From Sphingomonas sp. AP4-R1 (GTDB taxonomy: Bacteria; Pseudomonadota; Alphaproteobacteria; Sphingomonadales; Sphingomonadaceae), in NCBI RefSeq assembly GCF_013113735.1, contig NZ_CP053346.1, positions 3,672,001-3,736,000 of the forward strand: a DNA stretch of 64,000 bases, in the 5' to 3' direction. The notes under the pieces were generated by a model. That model was not told the origin of the DNA. It saw nothing but the letters and a program-made list of their open reading frames with translations, and did no database searches. This document shows, piece after piece, positions 37,579 to 47,502 of this stretch. The translations under genes were made by a program, and so were the position numbers. The stretch's first letter is position 1. Each line of letters opens with the position of its first letter.

Positions 37579-38775
37579 CTATCGTCTGGCCCTGGCACCC
37601 GTCGCGATCGCGGCGGCCGCCGCCTGGTAGGCGATGCGCATGCCCGAATTGTCGGGATTGGGCAGTTCGGCCCGTTGCAACATCAGAACATACACCGCGC
37701 CGACCCGGGGATCGTCCCAACTGGCCGTGCCGAAGGCGCCGCCATGGCCGAAGGTCCCGGGCGAAAGGCTTGCGTTCGCCTCCAGTCTTGCCGGATCCTC
37801 GACGATGCTGAATGTGAGGCCCCACGGCATGCCAGGTCGCGCCTCCAACGTGCCAGTCTGCTTGCGGGTCAGCTCGGCGATCGTCTCCGGCTTGAGGATG
37901 TGCACGCCGCCGGCGGCACCACCGTTCAGCAGCATCTGGTACAAGCGGGCAATGTCGCCGGCGGTGGAGAACAGGCCGGCGCCGATCAGGGGCGGGCGCG
38001 CGTGATCGGTCGGCTGCGTGCCGTAGAGATAGGGAATGGTGATCGGCTGGAGGCTGCCGTCCTCGGCCTTGCGATAGCTGCGAGCGTAGCGCCGCAGCTG
38101 AGCATCGGTCAGCCAGAAGCTGGTGTCCTTCATTCCCAGTGGCACGAAGATCTCCTTCGCCAGGAACCGGTCGAGCGGCATGCCGCCCGCAATCTCGATG
38201 ATCCGCCCGAGTACGTCGATGCCGAGGGTCGAGTAGGACCAGCGTTCGCCTACCGCGAAGCGCAGCGGCGTGCGGGCGGCCATCACCGCCGTGTCGGCCA
38301 GCGTCTGGTGCGGCGGACGTTGCATCTGCTCGCCGAGCCCTCCGGTGTGGGTCATCAGTTCGCGTATCGTCAGCGGTGCGCCTGCAGGATTGCGGATCGC
38401 CTCGAACTCGGGGATGTATTTCGCGACGGGATCGTCGAAGCCGATCAGATCGCGATCGCGGAGGATCCCGAGGGCAATGCCGGCGACCGGCTTCGTCATG
38501 GACGCGATCCAGAAGATGTCGTCGGTCTGCATCGGCCGGCGGGTCGCGAGATCGGATTTTCCGACGGCGGTGAGAGCCAGAACCCGATCCTTCGTCGCTA
38601 CCAGCGCCACCGCACCAGCTATCTGGCGATCGTCGACGAACGGTTGGAGCGCATGGTCAAGCGAGACATCGGCGGGCGTCAGTCCTTTTGCGGCGAGCGG
38701 GCCGGCGAGCGCCAGCACCGCCGTCGCGAGGATCGGGAACAGGCGGGTGATCATGAGCTGGTTACTCCGCGACAT
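37579..38775 (-). CDS. Secreted serine hydrolase, beta-lactamase/EstB family
   Basis: A 398-residue class C beta-lactamase-fold protein with a signal peptide (LFPILATAVLALAGPLAA). The nucleophile motif is Ser-x-x-Lys in IASMTKPVAG (about residue 93), the Tyr motif is YST in ERWSYSTLG, and the third motif is HGG in TFGHGGAFGTAS. The lack of the Lys-Thr-Gly triad and the carbohydrate context favour an esterase or peptidase over a true beta-lactamase. Its ATG overlaps the stop of the LamG gene by one base (TGATG), so it is expressed with the glycan locus. Confidence 0.88.
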   Translation of the reverse strand: MSRSNQLMITRLFPILATAVLALAGPLAAKGLTPADVSLDHALQPFVDDRQIAGAVALVATKDRVLALTAVGKSDLATRRPMQTDDIFWIASMTKPVAGIALGILRDRDLIGFDDPVAKYIPEFEAIRNPAGAPLTIRELMTHTGGLGEQMQRPPHQTLADTAVMAARTPLRFAVGERWSYSTLGIDVLGRIIEIAGGMPLDRFLAKEIFVPLGMKDTSFWLTDAQLRRYARSYRKAEDGSLQPITIPYLYGTQPTDHARPPLIGAGLFSTAGDIARLYQMLLNGGAAGGVHILKPETIAELTRKQTGTLEARPGMPWGLTFSIVEDPARLEANASLSPGTFGHGGAFGTASWDDPRVGAVYVLMLQRAELPNPDNSGMRIAYQAAAAAIATGARARR

Positions 38776-41700
38776 CAGGGCATGCCTTTGGCGATCGTCT
38801 GGCCAAGCGTGGCCCGATCATTGTCGCTCGAAGTCTGGGTCGGCGTGCCATCGAGCGCCAGTGATACCGTCAACCGCCCGTGTGACGCGGCGCGCGGCAC
38901 GGCGAAGCTGATGCGGGCGACCTTGGGGATCAGGTCGTCCGGTGCTGCGAGGGCGGGGAAGCGGGCGGTGGCGATCACCGCACCGTCGTCGCCGGTCAGC
39001 GTCGCGGTCCCGGCCGGCGTTGGCTTCGCGCCGAGGCTGTGAACCGTCGCCGTCAGCCGGTTGCCGGACAGGACCAGATCATCGCCCGAAAGGCCGATGT
39101 CGGGGCGAGTGCGCGGTTCCTCGCCGACCTTGGCCAGCCGGAAGTCTAACACCATCGTTTGGCGGGAAGGCAGCGTAAGCGGGATCGCGGCGCCTTCTTC
39201 CAGTCGGATCGAGGTCGGAGCCGTTGGAGCTTCGGCGTTATCGTCGCCATCGACATCGGTGCCGGTTGTCATCGTCCAGTCGCCGGCCACGAGCTGATCG
39301 CCGATCATCGTCGCCGAGACCGGCCGATCGGTGAGATTGTAGGCGATCACCTTGAACTGGTGAGGATCGCCCGATGGAATGAGGATGGCGACATCCTCTG
39401 CGGCGACGTCCTGCCCGAACCGCCAGCGGACGAGGTTGCCGGGATAATAAGCGTTGCGGCGATGGGCGACGCCGCCGAGGCGGGTCCGCTGGAGCATCTC
39501 GTTCGGCACGCTGACCCGGTCCGACCACAGATGGCCCTCGGTCAGCAAATGCATGCGCTGGCTGTCGAACTCGATCTCGGACCCGAACAGATCGGCCAGG
39601 ATCGCTTTGTCGCCGGTCTGCTGCCAGCGAACGAAGCGAGCGAAATCGGCGTCGGTGCTGCCGCCCAGATTGCGGTCGTTGTCGGCGCCAGCGGGTTTTG
39701 CCGAGCCGTCTGCGATCGCGCGCGCCAGCGGCGGCCCTTCAGGCAGGCGGGCGAGTAGGTCGGCATTGAGGCGGGAAAGGCCGGCGAGATTCTTCTGGAT
39801 ACGATCGGCATCGATCGGGCGGAGATATTTCGCGTCACCGGTCCACCCATAGGCTGCCCAGAAGACATTCGCGGCGCTCACCACACCCTTGCCACGAGCG
39901 ATGTCGGTCGCCCATTCGATGTCGGCCGGGAAGCTCCAGCTGCCGTCTTGCTTTTTTGTGCCATGTGCCAGCCAGTCGTCCAGCACCGGCAGGAGTGCCG
40001 CCTTGACTGCCGGTGCGCCGTTATAGTCGGCAAGCAGCAGGCCGGGATGAGTGATGAGCAGGCTGTAGGGATGCTGCCAGCCCCAGACGCCTTCGCGCAC
40101 GGTATCGGTGCCGCTATAGTAACTGGACACGATGTGGTGGTGCCCGGCCGGATTCACGGCGATCAGGCGCGGATAGTTGCGCCCGACTTCCATCGCACGC
40201 TCCAACGCGGTTGGGTCACCCCGGCTGATCTGCACCGACTGGGCGACCGAGTTGATCCCTTCTTCATAACTGTGCAGTTCGTCGGCGCGGATGCGGCTGA
40301 GCCCGTTCGACCACATGCCGTTCGCGTAGGTGGCGTCCAGCACGCGGCGCTGGGAGGCGGCGAGGCGCTTGGGCTCCACGCCCATCAGCGCCAGCGGCAC
40401 CCACTGGTTGACGAGATCGGTATCGTCGGAGAGGCCACCGCCGAATTCACCGTCGGCGATCTGGCGGTTGTCGATCCACCAGTCGACGAACTTCCGATAG
40501 AGCTTCAGATCTTCGCTTTGCCGGAATGCCCAGAGAGGGATGCCGGACGGTGGCGCCGGCTGGACAAACGGAGCGTAAGGCTGGTTGGGATTCTTCTCGA
40601 CCCAGTATGAGCGCGCGATGGCATTGCCGGGGGCGACGCGCAGCACGTCGGATATGTCGCGTTCGAACCGATCCCAGACCGGATAAGCGCGCGTATTCGG
40701 CTGCTCTTCGACGAGAAAAGCCAAATTGTCGCGGGCCTGTTCGAAGCGGTCGGCGATATGCTCGACCTTTGCGGCCGCAGTCGGCTTGTAGAGCGCGCGC
40801 ACGCGCATCCCGTTGAGACTGGCCGCATCAAAGTCGCCGCCAGCCGCCGCGACGTCGATCCGCAAAGACGCATTCGGTGGCAGGATGCGATCGCGCGTAT
40901 CGAGCCACACCGTGCGCGCTTCCCCGGGCTTCACGGACACGTTGATGTCGATCAGGTCGCGGTCTGGCCAGGTCGGATCCTTGACGCGGATGTTGAGTGG
41001 CAGGAGGCCGGCATGCGTCGGCTTTATGGCGAGTGCTGGCAGTTGGAGGGCGATGCCGTCGAGGCCGACGTCCATATTCTCGGCGCCATAGGCGAAGCGG
41101 CCGGCGGTGCCGCCGTCGTGCGCGTCGCGGAAATCGCCGGGTATGAGGAGATGGACCAGCGGCAGCGCCGTCTCATTGGCAGATGCGATACGCGTGCGCG
41201 GAGCTCCGGTCGGCAGGGCAACGGCGACCGTCCGTTCGTCCGCGGGATAGCGGCCGGCGATACCCGCCCGGAGTGTATCGAGGGCGGGGTAAGCCGCGGG
41301 ATCAGCGCTGGCATCGACCACATAATCGAGGATGAACGGATCGTCCGGAACGGCGCCCGGCGTCACCCAATAGGCGCCGATCTCTTCGATCGGAGTTTCC
41401 TGCGCGACATTGTCGAAGCGGAGCATTCCGCCCCGTCGCTGTCGCGGCAGTGGATTTGACGTGCGCTCCTGCCCGGCCGGGCGTCGGAACAGTAAGTCGC
41501 CCCCATTGCTCAGCGTGCCAGAGGCCGGGCCGTTGATCTCGATCCGGTTCCAAGGCTCGTCCGGCAGGGTCAGCCGGTAACTTTTACCGCCGGTCGCATA
41601 GACGTTCCAGTCAGGCAGTTCGAAATAATCATGGCGGCCGGGTAGGCGGGACCGGTTGTAGACGCCTGGCCAGGTCGTTTCGCGGATACCGTCCGCCCCT

Positions 41701-42611
41701 CGGAACATCCGTTCCTTCTCGTCGCGCGTGTCGGTGAATTCGACGCGGCGGATCCGCGTGACCGGATCGGCGAGATAAGCGGGCGCGGTCAGGTTCCACC
41801 CGTAGCGCAGCCACCACTCGTCGCGGGTCGCGGCATCGACCGTAGAGCGGGTGACGGCACCGGACACCGCGACTTCCTGCGCTGTGGCAAGCGATGCGAC
41901 CTGCGCATCGTCGAGCATATGATCGTGGATGCGGATCTCGTCGATATCGCCCGACCGCCGGTAATTATACTGGCTCTGCACCTGATGCGGCGAGATGATG
42001 CGCTGGAACGGGCCGAATGCGAACAAGCCGCCGTCATAGACGGCCTTACGCTCGGCATGAGCGACCAGCTTGCCGTCGAGCCACAGCTTCACGCCGGTAG
42101 TTTCGTCCCACGCAAAGGCGACATGGACCCAGGTCTTGGGCGAAGGGATGGCCGTCAGCTTGGCTGAAACGCGGGTGCGGGCAAGGCCGGTGTCGGTGAC
42201 GAAGGCGTCGAAGCCGTGGCCGTTCCAGTCGATCCGGGCCCAGGCCATGTCCCAGCTCGTCCCGTCGCTGGCACCAATGCGGAAGACGGGGAAGGGCGTC
42301 GTGCCCAGCGGCGTGCGCGGGCGGAAAAAGAAGGAAAGGGTGCCGCGTTGGGCAAAGACATTGCCCGGAGCGGGCCAGGCGAGGGTCAGATCGTCTGCGA
42401 GCGACAGAGCGGCGCCTTGCCATCCGTCGGGAACGGTCTTCGCTCCCTCTGCGAAAATCGGCGCCGCCCTGCCACCAGCATGTTCGGCGACGAGGCCGTG
42501 GTCGCCGGAGAGCGAGAAAAGAAGACCGTCAGGGCGCGCGGTCTGAGCGGTGGCCGCCGCCGCGAGGCAGGTCGATGCGATCAGGGCCAGGCGGCGAACG
42601 ACAATGCTCAT
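38775..42611 (-). CDS. Large secreted LamG-domain protein with alpha-barrel core, probable glycan-active enzyme
   Basis: A 1278-residue protein with a signal peptide (LALIASTCLAAAATA). Residues about 30-245 form a LamG/concanavalin-like sandwich (FSGDHGLV-type start, KTWVHVAFAWDETTGVKLWLDGKLV, ending DEIRIHDHMLDDAQVASLA). Beta-rich modules fill about 330-650. A helical, toroid-like domain spans about 690-1010, with acidic and aromatic clusters such as GEFGGGLSDDTDLVNQW, SYEEGINS, GHHHIVSSYYSGTD and GVWGWQHPY. A C-terminal beta domain contains TDVDGDDNAE. I do not recognise an established catalytic family. It follows the TonB receptor gene by 52 nt, and a GAGGAT site precedes its ATG. A lyase or glycosidase of a uronate-containing polymer is the best guess. 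Confidence 0.75.
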   Translation of the reverse strand: MSIVVRRLALIASTCLAAAATAQTARPDGLLFSLSGDHGLVAEHAGGRAAPIFAEGAKTVPDGWQGAALSLADDLTLAWPAPGNVFAQRGTLSFFFRPRTPLGTTPFPVFRIGASDGTSWDMAWARIDWNGHGFDAFVTDTGLARTRVSAKLTAIPSPKTWVHVAFAWDETTGVKLWLDGKLVAHAERKAVYDGGLFAFGPFQRIISPHQVQSQYNYRRSGDIDEIRIHDHMLDDAQVASLATAQEVAVSGAVTRSTVDAATRDEWWLRYGWNLTAPAYLADPVTRIRRVEFTDTRDEKERMFRGADGIRETTWPGVYNRSRLPGRHDYFELPDWNVYATGGKSYRLTLPDEPWNRIEINGPASGTLSNGGDLLFRRPAGQERTSNPLPRQRRGGMLRFDNVAQETPIEEIGAYWVTPGAVPDDPFILDYVVDASADPAAYPALDTLRAGIAGRYPADERTVAVALPTGAPRTRIASANETALPLVHLLIPGDFRDAHDGGTAGRFAYGAENMDVGLDGIALQLPALAIKPTHAGLLPLNIRVKDPTWPDRDLIDINVSVKPGEARTVWLDTRDRILPPNASLRIDVAAAGGDFDAASLNGMRVRALYKPTAAAKVEHIADRFEQARDNLAFLVEEQPNTRAYPVWDRFERDISDVLRVAPGNAIARSYWVEKNPNQPYAPFVQPAPPSGIPLWAFRQSEDLKLYRKFVDWWIDNRQIADGEFGGGLSDDTDLVNQWVPLALMGVEPKRLAASQRRVLDATYANGMWSNGLSRIRADELHSYEEGINSVAQSVQISRGDPTALERAMEVGRNYPRLIAVNPAGHHHIVSSYYSGTDTVREGVWGWQHPYSLLITHPGLLLADYNGAPAVKAALLPVLDDWLAHGTKKQDGSWSFPADIEWATDIARGKGVVSAANVFWAAYGWTGDAKYLRPIDADRIQKNLAGLSRLNADLLARLPEGPPLARAIADGSAKPAGADNDRNLGGSTDADFARFVRWQQTGDKAILADLFGSEIEFDSQRMHLLTEGHLWSDRVSVPNEMLQRTRLGGVAHRRNAYYPGNLVRWRFGQDVAAEDVAILIPSGDPHQFKVIAYNLTDRPVSATMIGDQLVAGDWTMTTGTDVDGDDNAEAPTAPTSIRLEEGAAIPLTLPSRQTMVLDFRLAKVGEEPRTRPDIGLSGDDLVLSGNRLTATVHSLGAKPTPAGTATLTGDDGAVIATARFPALAAPDDLIPKVARISFAVPRAASHGRLTVSLALDGTPTQTSSDNDRATLGQTIAKGMP

Positions 42612-42631
42612 GCAATCCTCACGGTGAGGGA

Positions 42632-42660
42632 GGCCGGGGAGGCGCGCGGTCTCCCCGGCC
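42632..42660 (-). terminator. Intercistronic hairpin between the TonB receptor and LamG genes
   Basis: GGCCGGGGAG (42632-42641) and CTCCCCGGCC (42651-42660) form a perfect 10-bp GC-rich stem with a 9-nt loop, inside the 52-bp gap. No T run follows, so it is more likely an attenuator or a stability element protecting the receptor mRNA than a full terminator. Confidence 0.6.
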
Positions 42661-42663
42661 GGA

Positions 42664-45612
42664 TCAGAATTTCACGCCGGCGCCGAAATAGAATTGGCGA
42701 CCGGTATGCGTGTTGATGAAGGGACTGTTGCGGCTGGAATCCTGATATTGATCTACCGCCGCATCGGTGAGGTTCAGGCCCTGAACGGTCAGCTTCAGCC
42801 ACTTGTTGACCTGATAACTGGCATTCGCGTCGATCGTGGTGATCTTGCTCTGCCCGTTCACGTCGTTGCCGGTGTTGCCGCCGGGCACGCTGACCAGGAA
42901 CCCGCCGCGATAAGCGATCGAGCCGCGGATCGAGAATTTGCCGTCGTCGAAATAGACGGTGGCGTTAGCGGCATTCTTCGACAGGCCGACGAGTGCGGCT
43001 GTCGTCGTCGTGACGGGCACGCCGCCGGCGCTGGTCAGGATATAGGTGATCTTCGATGTCACGTGCGTGTAGTTGGCGAGCACGCCGAAATGGTTGAGCC
43101 AGTCGGGCAGAAAGTTCAGCGGCAAGGCCGTCTGGCCGTTGATCTCGAAACCCTTGAGTGGGCCGCCCGGCGTGTTGAACGGCCGGCGCGAGGTGAAGAT
43201 GTCTGTCACCACGGTGGTCGAATTGTTCAGCAGTGCCGGATCGAGGCCCAGTTGGTTGAACGGCAGATCCTGCTGCAGGGTTTGAATGTAGGTGCTGATC
43301 TTCTTGTAGAAATAGGCGACGGACAACAGTGAATCCCGGGTCGGATACCATTCGACCGCAAGATCCAGCGTCTTGGCCTTAATCGGATCGAGCTCGGTAT
43401 TGCCGACCGTCACGCTGCGGGCGCCGGTGACCGTGATCGAACCACCGGGCGTCAGATTGCCCAGATCCGGCCGCGCGATCACCTTGGAGGCGCCGAGACG
43501 GAAGATCAGCGAATTGATCGGCGAATAGGCCAGATTCAGGGATGGCAGCCAGTTATGATATTTGCGATCCGCATCGACGAGGACCGGTGCGGTTCCCACT
43601 AGCTGATAGCCGTTCGAGGACTGGTTGGTTTCGACATAGCGGACGCCGATGTCGCCGCGCAGCGGGAAGTTGATCAGCTTGTCTCCGTCGAACTCGACCT
43701 GACCGTAAGCAGCCTTGTCCTTTTCGGTAACGGCGCGGATGTTGCCGCGCGCGCTGGCATTGTCGACGCTGTTCTGCGCGAACGTGCCCGTATTCGAGAA
43801 GATGTCGAACACCTGGATGAATTTGTTCACGTCCGGTGTGACCCAGGAAGTGGGCGTCGGCGAGGGGACGTCATAGCCTTTACCAAAGCCGGTCAGGACT
43901 CGCGTCAGATCGGCCACCGTCTTGCCTGCGGGCAAAGCGGGTACGATCAGCGTGTTGACGGCGCGACTGGTCCCGAAGCTGTCGAACGAGAACTTCTTGT
44001 AGGACCCTCCGACCTTCAGGTGGAGGCCCTCAACCAGCTTCATGTCGCTTGAAAGCGTAGCGGTCTTGAACGTGTTCGATGTGCGGTTGGTGCTGAGGCG
44101 GACCTCCGACGTGCCGTTGATAAACCCGAAATTGGCAGGGTTCGTCACGTCGAACCCGTAATCCAGGATCGGATGACGGCTGTCGGCACGGTAATCCCAG
44201 CTGTAATTCTGGCTGTTGGGCCGATCGACCGTCAGCGTCGTGTCGACGGGCACGTTCAGGACCGACTTCGAATAGCCGACCGAACCATTTACGGTCCACC
44301 AGCTGGCGATATCCTGTTTGCCGCTCAGCGTGTACTGTTGGAACTTGGTCGTGAAGTCCGTGTAGCGCGTCTCCGAGCGGATATCGACATTGTCGAACAC
44401 GCCGTAGACGAGATCGCCCGCGCCGTTGACTTCGGCCTGGCGAACCGCCGTCTGTGGCTTGCCGTTATTGGACAGGGCGCGGCTGAACGAGAAGGCCTCG
44501 ATGAAATTCTCTTCCCGCGTCGCATGATAGTTGGAGTAAAGTGCATCGAAGGTGATCAGCGTGTGACTGGTCGGCTGCCACTGGATCGAGCCGGTCAGGC
44601 CCAGGCGTTTTTGGTCGTGGGTCAGGCGTCCATAGCGGGGCAGGCGCGGAGCATGGACATTATTGCCGTTCCCAGCCGTGACCGTGTTGTACGCGGCAAC
44701 ATTTTCCGGCGTATTGGCCGGGCGCGGCACGCCGGTGGAGCAAGCCGTCGCGGTCGTCCCGGTCGAGGCGGACAGCGGCGGATTGGCGGTCGCATAGCCC
44801 ACGGGCGAGCAATAGCCGCCGTTCGTCGCGGTGGTGTCGAAGCCGACCGAACCCGCGCCATCCTCATATTTGCGGCTGCGCGAATAAGCACCTGAAACAA
44901 GGATGCCGACCGTATCGTTGAACAATTTGGTGGTGAACAGTCCGGCGAGACGCGGATCGACGGCACCGCGCAGATCGTTGTAATTGCCCTGCGCGGAGGC
45001 GGCGACGGTCGTCTTCTTATAATCCAGCGGGTGCGCGGTCTGAAGATCGACCGTTGCTCCGAGTGACCCCTCGTCGACTTCGGCCGACTGGGTTTTGCGA
45101 ACCGTAATGGCACTGAACAGTTCGGACGCGAAGACATTGAAGTCGAAGCCGCGACCACGGTTGGCGCCGCCCGAACTGTCTGTGGACGTTGTCGTGCTCA
45201 AGGCCTCCATGCCATTGATGCGGATGCGGGTGAACTGGGCGCCAAGGCCGCGCACGGTGATGTTGCGGCCTTCGCCGGCGTCGCGGCCGATCGAGACACC
45301 GGGAACGCGCTGGATCGATTCTGCGAGATTATTATCCGGGAATTTGGCGATATCCTCCGCCTTGATAACGTCGATCGCACCAAGCGACTCTCTCTTGGCG
45401 TTGATGGCGGAGGCGAGGCTGGCGCGGAAACCCGTCACCACGATATCGGCAACATTATCGGCGGTCTGTCCGCCGCTCAGCGTCGCTCCCGTCGGGTTGC
45501 TCGTCCCACCGCCAGCCGATGTCGGTGCGGCCGGTGGCGCGGTCTGTGCCGCGGCGATGCTGGCGATGCCGGTCGAGCAGCACAGTGCCAATTTGACAAT
45601 GATCGAACGCAT
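42664..45612 (-). CDS. TonB-dependent outer-membrane receptor (Caulobacter/Xanthomonas type)
   Basis: A 982-residue outer-membrane transporter. The signal peptide (RSIIVKLALCCSTGIASIAAAQ) is followed by a Ser/Gly-rich linker, a TonB-box-like DIVVTGFRASL, a plug (ESIQRVPGVSIGRDAGEGRNITVRGLG) and a 22-strand barrel ending in aromatic Phe (FYFGAGVKF). This subfamily carries oligosaccharides in alphaproteobacteria. The start at 45612 follows AGGAGGGG; the open frame runs further upstream without support. It leads the unit that also contains the LamG protein and serine hydrolase genes and should import glycan fragments made by the secreted enzymes. Confidence 0.93.
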   Translation of the reverse strand: MRSIIVKLALCCSTGIASIAAAQTAPPAAPTSAGGGTSNPTGATLSGGQTADNVADIVVTGFRASLASAINAKRESLGAIDVIKAEDIAKFPDNNLAESIQRVPGVSIGRDAGEGRNITVRGLGAQFTRIRINGMEALSTTTSTDSSGGANRGRGFDFNVFASELFSAITVRKTQSAEVDEGSLGATVDLQTAHPLDYKKTTVAASAQGNYNDLRGAVDPRLAGLFTTKLFNDTVGILVSGAYSRSRKYEDGAGSVGFDTTATNGGYCSPVGYATANPPLSASTGTTATACSTGVPRPANTPENVAAYNTVTAGNGNNVHAPRLPRYGRLTHDQKRLGLTGSIQWQPTSHTLITFDALYSNYHATREENFIEAFSFSRALSNNGKPQTAVRQAEVNGAGDLVYGVFDNVDIRSETRYTDFTTKFQQYTLSGKQDIASWWTVNGSVGYSKSVLNVPVDTTLTVDRPNSQNYSWDYRADSRHPILDYGFDVTNPANFGFINGTSEVRLSTNRTSNTFKTATLSSDMKLVEGLHLKVGGSYKKFSFDSFGTSRAVNTLIVPALPAGKTVADLTRVLTGFGKGYDVPSPTPTSWVTPDVNKFIQVFDIFSNTGTFAQNSVDNASARGNIRAVTEKDKAAYGQVEFDGDKLINFPLRGDIGVRYVETNQSSNGYQLVGTAPVLVDADRKYHNWLPSLNLAYSPINSLIFRLGASKVIARPDLGNLTPGGSITVTGARSVTVGNTELDPIKAKTLDLAVEWYPTRDSLLSVAYFYKKISTYIQTLQQDLPFNQLGLDPALLNNSTTVVTDIFTSRRPFNTPGGPLKGFEINGQTALPLNFLPDWLNHFGVLANYTHVTSKITYILTSAGGVPVTTTTAALVGLSKNAANATVYFDDGKFSIRGSIAYRGGFLVSVPGGNTGNDVNGQSKITTIDANASYQVNKWLKLTVQGLNLTDAAVDQYQDSSRNSPFINTHTGRQFYFGAGVKF

Positions 45613-46091
45613 AAACCCCTCCTGTTCATGTTTTCTGGCATGTTGGTTCGTTTGGATCTGGTGGAAGGCCGGGACACGGCACATGTTGTCGAGATCGATC
45701 GCGCTTCGTCGGCGCGGGAGCATGGGTCGTGTTGGGCGGATGCGTCGCCCGGCAGTCGATTTCTTATGGATGAGTTGACGTTTCGACCAAGAGTCCGGAC
45801 TCGTTCACCGGTCTGACAAGGGCGTCATGTCCGGCGCTGCCAAACTGCGTCGCTTTGAACGGCCTGTCGTTGCCGAGCCGTGCTGTGTGACACTGATCGT
45901 CTGGCGGCATGGCCCGCGCTGTCGATAAAGCCCCATGGCCATCGCTCTCCCAGTCTACAGACCCGGCTCATCTTTTTAGACGCGAGCACGATCTCTGCTT
46001 GGCGACGGTGCTACCGGTGTCATCTTGCCCGTGCAAGAAATTTGGAACGATGTGATACAATGTGGAAATCATGCGGCAAAAATGCATCGCT
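45613..46091. other. Regulatory gap upstream of the TonB receptor
   Basis: 479 bp between the receptor start and the end of the GH28 gene. No convincing gene. It contains the ACCGGT-centred element at 46007-46023; a second, weaker ACCGGT-containing sequence occurs near 45809. A clear -35/-10 pair could not be chosen. Confidence 0.5.
46007..46023. promoter_or_regulatory. 17-bp ACCGGT operator-like element, copy 1
   Basis: GGTGCTACCGGTGTCAT, identical to the element at 49659-49675. It is a near-palindrome of form TG-N2-ACCGGT-N2-CA, like LacI-family operators. It lies about 395 bp upstream of the TonB receptor start. Confidence 0.55.
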
Positions 46092-47495
46092 TCAGTTCAG
46101 CGGGGAAGTCACGCCCAGCCGATAGGGTTGGACTGACGCCGGGACCGGGACCGGGGCAGGCGCGGGCGGTGCGGGCAGTGCGGTTGCGTCCCCGAGGCCG
46201 CGGCCGGTGACATTCACGATAGCAAGCCGCGGGCCCGTGGCGATCGCCACGTCGATGCCCCCCAATATCGCCCCCCGGATATTGGCGAGCCGAATACCTT
46301 GACCAGCGGTGCCGTGTACGTCGCGCAGGACGAAGCCATCGAGCGGCTTGTCGGGGTGGATGTGGGTTCCCTCGACAAGGACCGGTACGTCCGTGACGCG
46401 TATCCGCTCGAACGCAAGATTGCGGACGGTGGGAATGCCTTCGACGCCGGGCACGGGGAACGGATCCTGCTTCCCGCTGTCGAGAAAATTGAGGCGCAGA
46501 AAGCCGTCTCGGGTGCCGGCCACGTCGATGTCGCGAACCGCGATGTCCTCGATGAAGGCGCCGCGCCCGGGTCTGCTCTTGATATAGATTGCGAACGTGT
46601 AGGCGGCGAGAAAATGGCACCGTTCGACCAGCACGCGCCGGACGCCGGCCGAGGTCTCGCTCCCGATGCCGATACAGGCCCAGCGCCGGTCCCGGAAGGT
46701 GCAGTCGGTAATCGACACGTCCTCGGTGGGTCGCGCGATCATATTGCCTTCGAGACCGCGGCCGGATTTCAAAGAGATGCAGTCATCGGCTGTGTCGAAA
46801 TCGCAATGGTCGATCACAACGCGGCGGCATGAATCGACGTCGATCCCGTCCGCGCCGCCGTGTACGGTCAAATTGCGGAACTGGACATCCTCGCAATAGA
46901 CCGGGTGAATTGACCACATGTCATTTTGCTGCGTGGCGAGATCGCTCACGACAAGGCCGCTCACCGAGATGAACTCGAGCAAGGCCGGATGGCGCAGGCC
47001 CGATGGAGCGACGCGACCGGGAATGGCCGGGGATCCCTGGATGCGGCCTTTGCCGGTGAGGCATATGTTGCGCGCCTCCTGGGCCCAGACCAATGCCGTA
47101 TGGCCGGGCACCCAGCGTCCCTCCCAGCGAACCTGCACCACCGGATAGTCGGCTACATCCGGGGAGCCTTGCAGGACGGCGCCGTCCTCGACCCGCAATG
47201 TCGTGTGCGAGCCGACCCGGATCGCGCCGGTGAGGAAGGTCCCGCCAGCAAGAACGACTTCGCCGCCGCCGAGCACCGCGCAGCGGTCCAGCGCCCGCTG
47301 GATCGCGACTGTATCCTTGGTGGTGCCATCGACCTTTGCGCCGAAGTCGCGTGGATCGAGGCGAACGCCGGTCGTGGGGGCAGGAAACAGGGCAGGCATC
47401 GCGGGACGACCCGGAGGGCGTCGTGTTTCGGCGAGGGCTGCGCCCGCTGCGAGCAGAGCGGGCGCGGCGAGCACAGCGCGGCGATCGATGGGCAT
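46092..47495 (-). CDS. GH28 polygalacturonase-like enzyme
   Basis: A 467-residue secreted protein with a Tat/Sec-type leader (DRRAVLAAPALLAAGAALA). It is a right-handed beta-helix of the pectinase family: the entry DFGAKVDGTTKDTVAIQRALD, then the catalytic Asp motifs GADGIDVDSC and TADDCISLKSG, the CIGIGSE turn that replaces Gly-His-Gly in exo-acting members, and the IYIKSRPG motif corresponding to Arg-Ile-Lys. It should hydrolyse alpha-linked galacturonides or rhamnogalacturonan fragments. AGGAAG precedes the ATG; it lies 8 nt after the esterase gene, with which it forms an operon. The C terminus has a Pro/Ala/Val-rich tail (PAPPAPAPVPVPA). Confidence 0.9.
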   Translation of the reverse strand: MPIDRRAVLAAPALLAAGAALAETRRPPGRPAMPALFPAPTTGVRLDPRDFGAKVDGTTKDTVAIQRALDRCAVLGGGEVVLAGGTFLTGAIRVGSHTTLRVEDGAVLQGSPDVADYPVVQVRWEGRWVPGHTALVWAQEARNICLTGKGRIQGSPAIPGRVAPSGLRHPALLEFISVSGLVVSDLATQQNDMWSIHPVYCEDVQFRNLTVHGGADGIDVDSCRRVVIDHCDFDTADDCISLKSGRGLEGNMIARPTEDVSITDCTFRDRRWACIGIGSETSAGVRRVLVERCHFLAAYTFAIYIKSRPGRGAFIEDIAVRDIDVAGTRDGFLRLNFLDSGKQDPFPVPGVEGIPTVRNLAFERIRVTDVPVLVEGTHIHPDKPLDGFVLRDVHGTAGQGIRLANIRGAILGGIDVAIATGPRLAIVNVTGRGLGDATALPAPPAPAPVPVPASVQPYRLGVTSPLN

Positions 47496-47502
47496 CGGCT
47501 TC

